NCBI RefSeq assembly: GCF_019749955.1
Contig: NZ_JAIEPC010000025.1
Coordinates: forward strand, 1 to 64,000
DNA: 64,000 bases
Origin: Sphingomonas sp.
GTDB taxonomy: Bacteria; Pseudomonadota; Alphaproteobacteria; Sphingomonadales; Sphingomonadaceae
Direction: 5' to 3'
This document shows positions 62,813-64,000 of this stretch, piece after piece. A program made the position numbers and the translations under genes. Position 1 is the first letter of the stretch. Every line of letters begins with the position of its first letter. The notes under the pieces were generated by a model. The model was not told the DNA's origin, made no database searches, and saw only the letters and a list, made by a program, of their open reading frames with translations.

Positions 62813-63867
62813 GACGCCACCGCATCGGCCAGCAGGCCGACCGAGAGCGCATAGAAATTGGAGCAATTATAATCGAGGATCACCCGGTAATTGCCCGTCA
62901 GCAAATAGCCGGTCTTGCCCGGCCCATCGGGTTCGAGCAGCGTCGCCTGCACCCGGTCGTCGGGCCAGGCCTTGCCCTGCGGCACCAGCCCCAGCGCACG
63001 CCATTCGGCAATCGTGCGCCAGCGGCTGTGGCGCTCAAAGACGCGGGCGCAACGCGGTGAGATCGCCCGGTTCGACACATCGCTGCGAACGAACGTCGTC
63101 GGCACGGTAACCGCCAAGCCCCAGGTCTGGCCCGGCCGCCATCCCGCATTGGCGAAATAATTGCCGATCGACGCCAGCGTATCGGCATCGCTGCCCCAGA
63201 TATCGGCGCGGCCATCGCCGTCGCCGTCGCGCGCGAGCCGCAGATAAACCGACGGCAGGAACTGCGGATTGCCCGTGGCGCCCGCCCAGCTCCCCTTCAG
63301 CCGCTCGCGCGGCACCCCGCGCTCGACCATTTCGACGGTCGCCAGAAATTCACCGCTGAACAGCGCACGTCGCCGCCCTTCATAGGCAAGGCTCGCCAAT
63401 GCGCGCGGCAAGTCGAAGCTGCCGGTGACGCTGCCGTAATTGGTCTCATGCCCCCAGATCGCGACCATGATCGATTCGGGCACGCCCGTATCGCGCTCGA
63501 TCTTCGCGAGCCGCGCCCGCTGCGCCAGATAGACAGTGCGCCCGCGCGCGATCCGCTGTGCGTCGACATGGCTGCGGCGATAGGGTTCGAACATCGGGAT
63601 TGGTGCGTTGGGATCGGCACCCGGCTGCGCGCGGTCGAGCTCGATCACGCGCGGGTTGAGCGTCAGCCCGGTGAAAACCGCGTCAATCGCCGCCGGGCTC
63701 CGTCCCTGCGCTTCGGCCTGACGCCGCAGATCGCTGAGGAAATTCTGGAAGCCGGTTTCGTCAGGTGACGCCACCTGCGCCGCGCTCGGGATCGACCCGC
63801 TGAGCGCGATGCATAGCATCGCCGCCCCCCACGCCCTACGCCAACCGAACCGACCCATCGCCTTCAT
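62809..63867 (-). CDS. lytic murein transglycosylase, MltB type
   Basis: 352 aa from ATG 63867; ATG 63858 is possible. The signal region is WGAAMLCIALSGSIPSAAQ. The catalytic Glu is in IMVAIWGHETNYGSVTGSFDLPRALASLAYEGRRRALFSGEFLA, and the family phrases GSWAGATGNPQFLPSVY, DGDGDGRADIWGSDADTLASIGNYFANAGWRPGQTWG and the C-terminal RVILDYNCSNFYALSVGLLADAV match MltB. It cleaves the beta-1,4 bond and makes 1,6-anhydro ends. Together with rlpA it forms a peptidoglycan-cleavage operon. It lies divergent from tRNA-Ser. Confidence 0.94.
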   Translation of the reverse strand: MKAMGRFGWRRAWGAAMLCIALSGSIPSAAQVASPDETGFQNFLSDLRRQAEAQGRSPAAIDAVFTGLTLNPRVIELDRAQPGADPNAPIPMFEPYRRSHVDAQRIARGRTVYLAQRARLAKIERDTGVPESIMVAIWGHETNYGSVTGSFDLPRALASLAYEGRRRALFSGEFLATVEMVERGVPRERLKGSWAGATGNPQFLPSVYLRLARDGDGDGRADIWGSDADTLASIGNYFANAGWRPGQTWGLAVTVPTTFVRSDVSNRAISPRCARVFERHSRWRTIAEWRALGLVPQGKAWPDDRVQATLLEPDGPGKTGYLLTGNYRVILDYNCSNFYALSVGLLADAVAS

Positions 63868-63958
63868 GCGCCAGCATTGCCACAAGCGCGCGCCCGGCTG
63901 AACCCCTTGCGCGACCCTCTTGCGCAAAAGATCGGTTGCACCGTAAGCGATGCGCGAC

Positions 63959-64000
63959 GGAGAGATGGCCGAGTGGTTTAAGGCAGCGGTCTTGAAAACC
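63959..64000 (+). tRNA. tRNA-Ser (TGA), 3' end cut by the window edge
   Basis: GGAGAGATGGCCGAGTGGTTTAAGG is the acceptor 5' strand and D arm of a serine tRNA; the anticodon stem-loop GGTCTTGAAAACC has anticodon TGA. The long variable arm and T arm lie beyond 64000. Confidence 0.93.

Noticed and set aside
1..64000. CRISPR arrays or insertion sequences
   Set aside because: No regularly spaced direct repeats and no transposase-like protein were seen. The repeats found are short dispersed palindromes.

Overview
The window is a high-GC chromosomal segment from an alphaproteobacterium, most likely a member of the Sphingomonadaceae (Sphingomonas or a close relative). The main reasons are an Hfq protein made of two fused Sm domains (known from sphingomonads such as Zymomonas), the alphaproteobacterial order ispDF / dusB-ntrB-ntrC-ntrY-ntrX-hfq-hflX, two large TonB-dependent receptors, Flp pilins, and dense operons whose stop and start codons overlap (ATGA, GTGA, TTGA, TGATG). 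No rRNA, CRISPR array, insertion sequence or complete prophage is visible. The window is cut by a tRNA at each end (tRNA-Thr on the left, tRNA-Ser on the right).

Region by region: 1-5.8 kb holds mostly reverse-strand genes (a hypothetical with an RNase H-like look, MmcQ/YjbR, a serine hydrolase, RarA) and a YqjI-like PadR regulator divergent from rarA, then a GT4 glycosyltransferase. 5.9-12.1 kb runs forward: a GST, a low-GC two-gene insert (DUF2188 protein plus a FINCPFDD-motif protein), radA, cvpA, an IscU/NifU-like scaffold lacking its third cysteine, a CPA2 antiporter and DUF423. 12.1-13.9 kb is aroK-aroB-DUF2256 in reverse. 14-17.8 kb is forward (small membrane protein, a large exported hypothetical, xerD, accA), followed by two Flp pilins. 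18.4-22.2 kb has mutT, a methyltransferase, comF-grxC-nitrilase-DUF1178 and tRNA-Arg(CCT). 22.2-28.3 kb holds two TonB-dependent receptors with SWIB and VOC genes between them. 28.5-30.3 kb is a pterin/folate operon (folE-folM-folB). 30.4-33.6 kb holds a two-TM hypothetical and the head-to-head miaA/serB pair.

From 33.7 to 37.5 kb there is a cell-envelope/partition-like block: a Sel1-SPOR protein divergent from an operon of a ParA ATPase, a protein with a ribbon-helix-helix-like C-terminus and a TPR-SPOR protein. pyrB with a catalytically dead pyrC' follows, then a TonB-like protein, carbonic anhydrase, lipA-coq10, cinA and ispDF. 45-54.2 kb is the nitrogen two-component/RNA-chaperone cluster. 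Immediately downstream of hflX is a perfect TTGACA-17-TATACG promoter driving a non-coding stretch of about 260 nt with several nested and mutually exclusive stems; this is the best candidate here for an undescribed element. 55.3-63.9 kb is a long reverse-strand run: mazG, a retropepsin-like protease, an MBL hydrolase, tatD, metG, holB, a D,D-carboxypeptidase, rlpA and an MltB-type transglycosylase.

Likely acquired or fast-evolving genes, judged by lower GC and no clear family or role, are 6703-7562, 30459-31751 and 54799-55197. All functional calls rest on motif recognition by eye; no database search was run.
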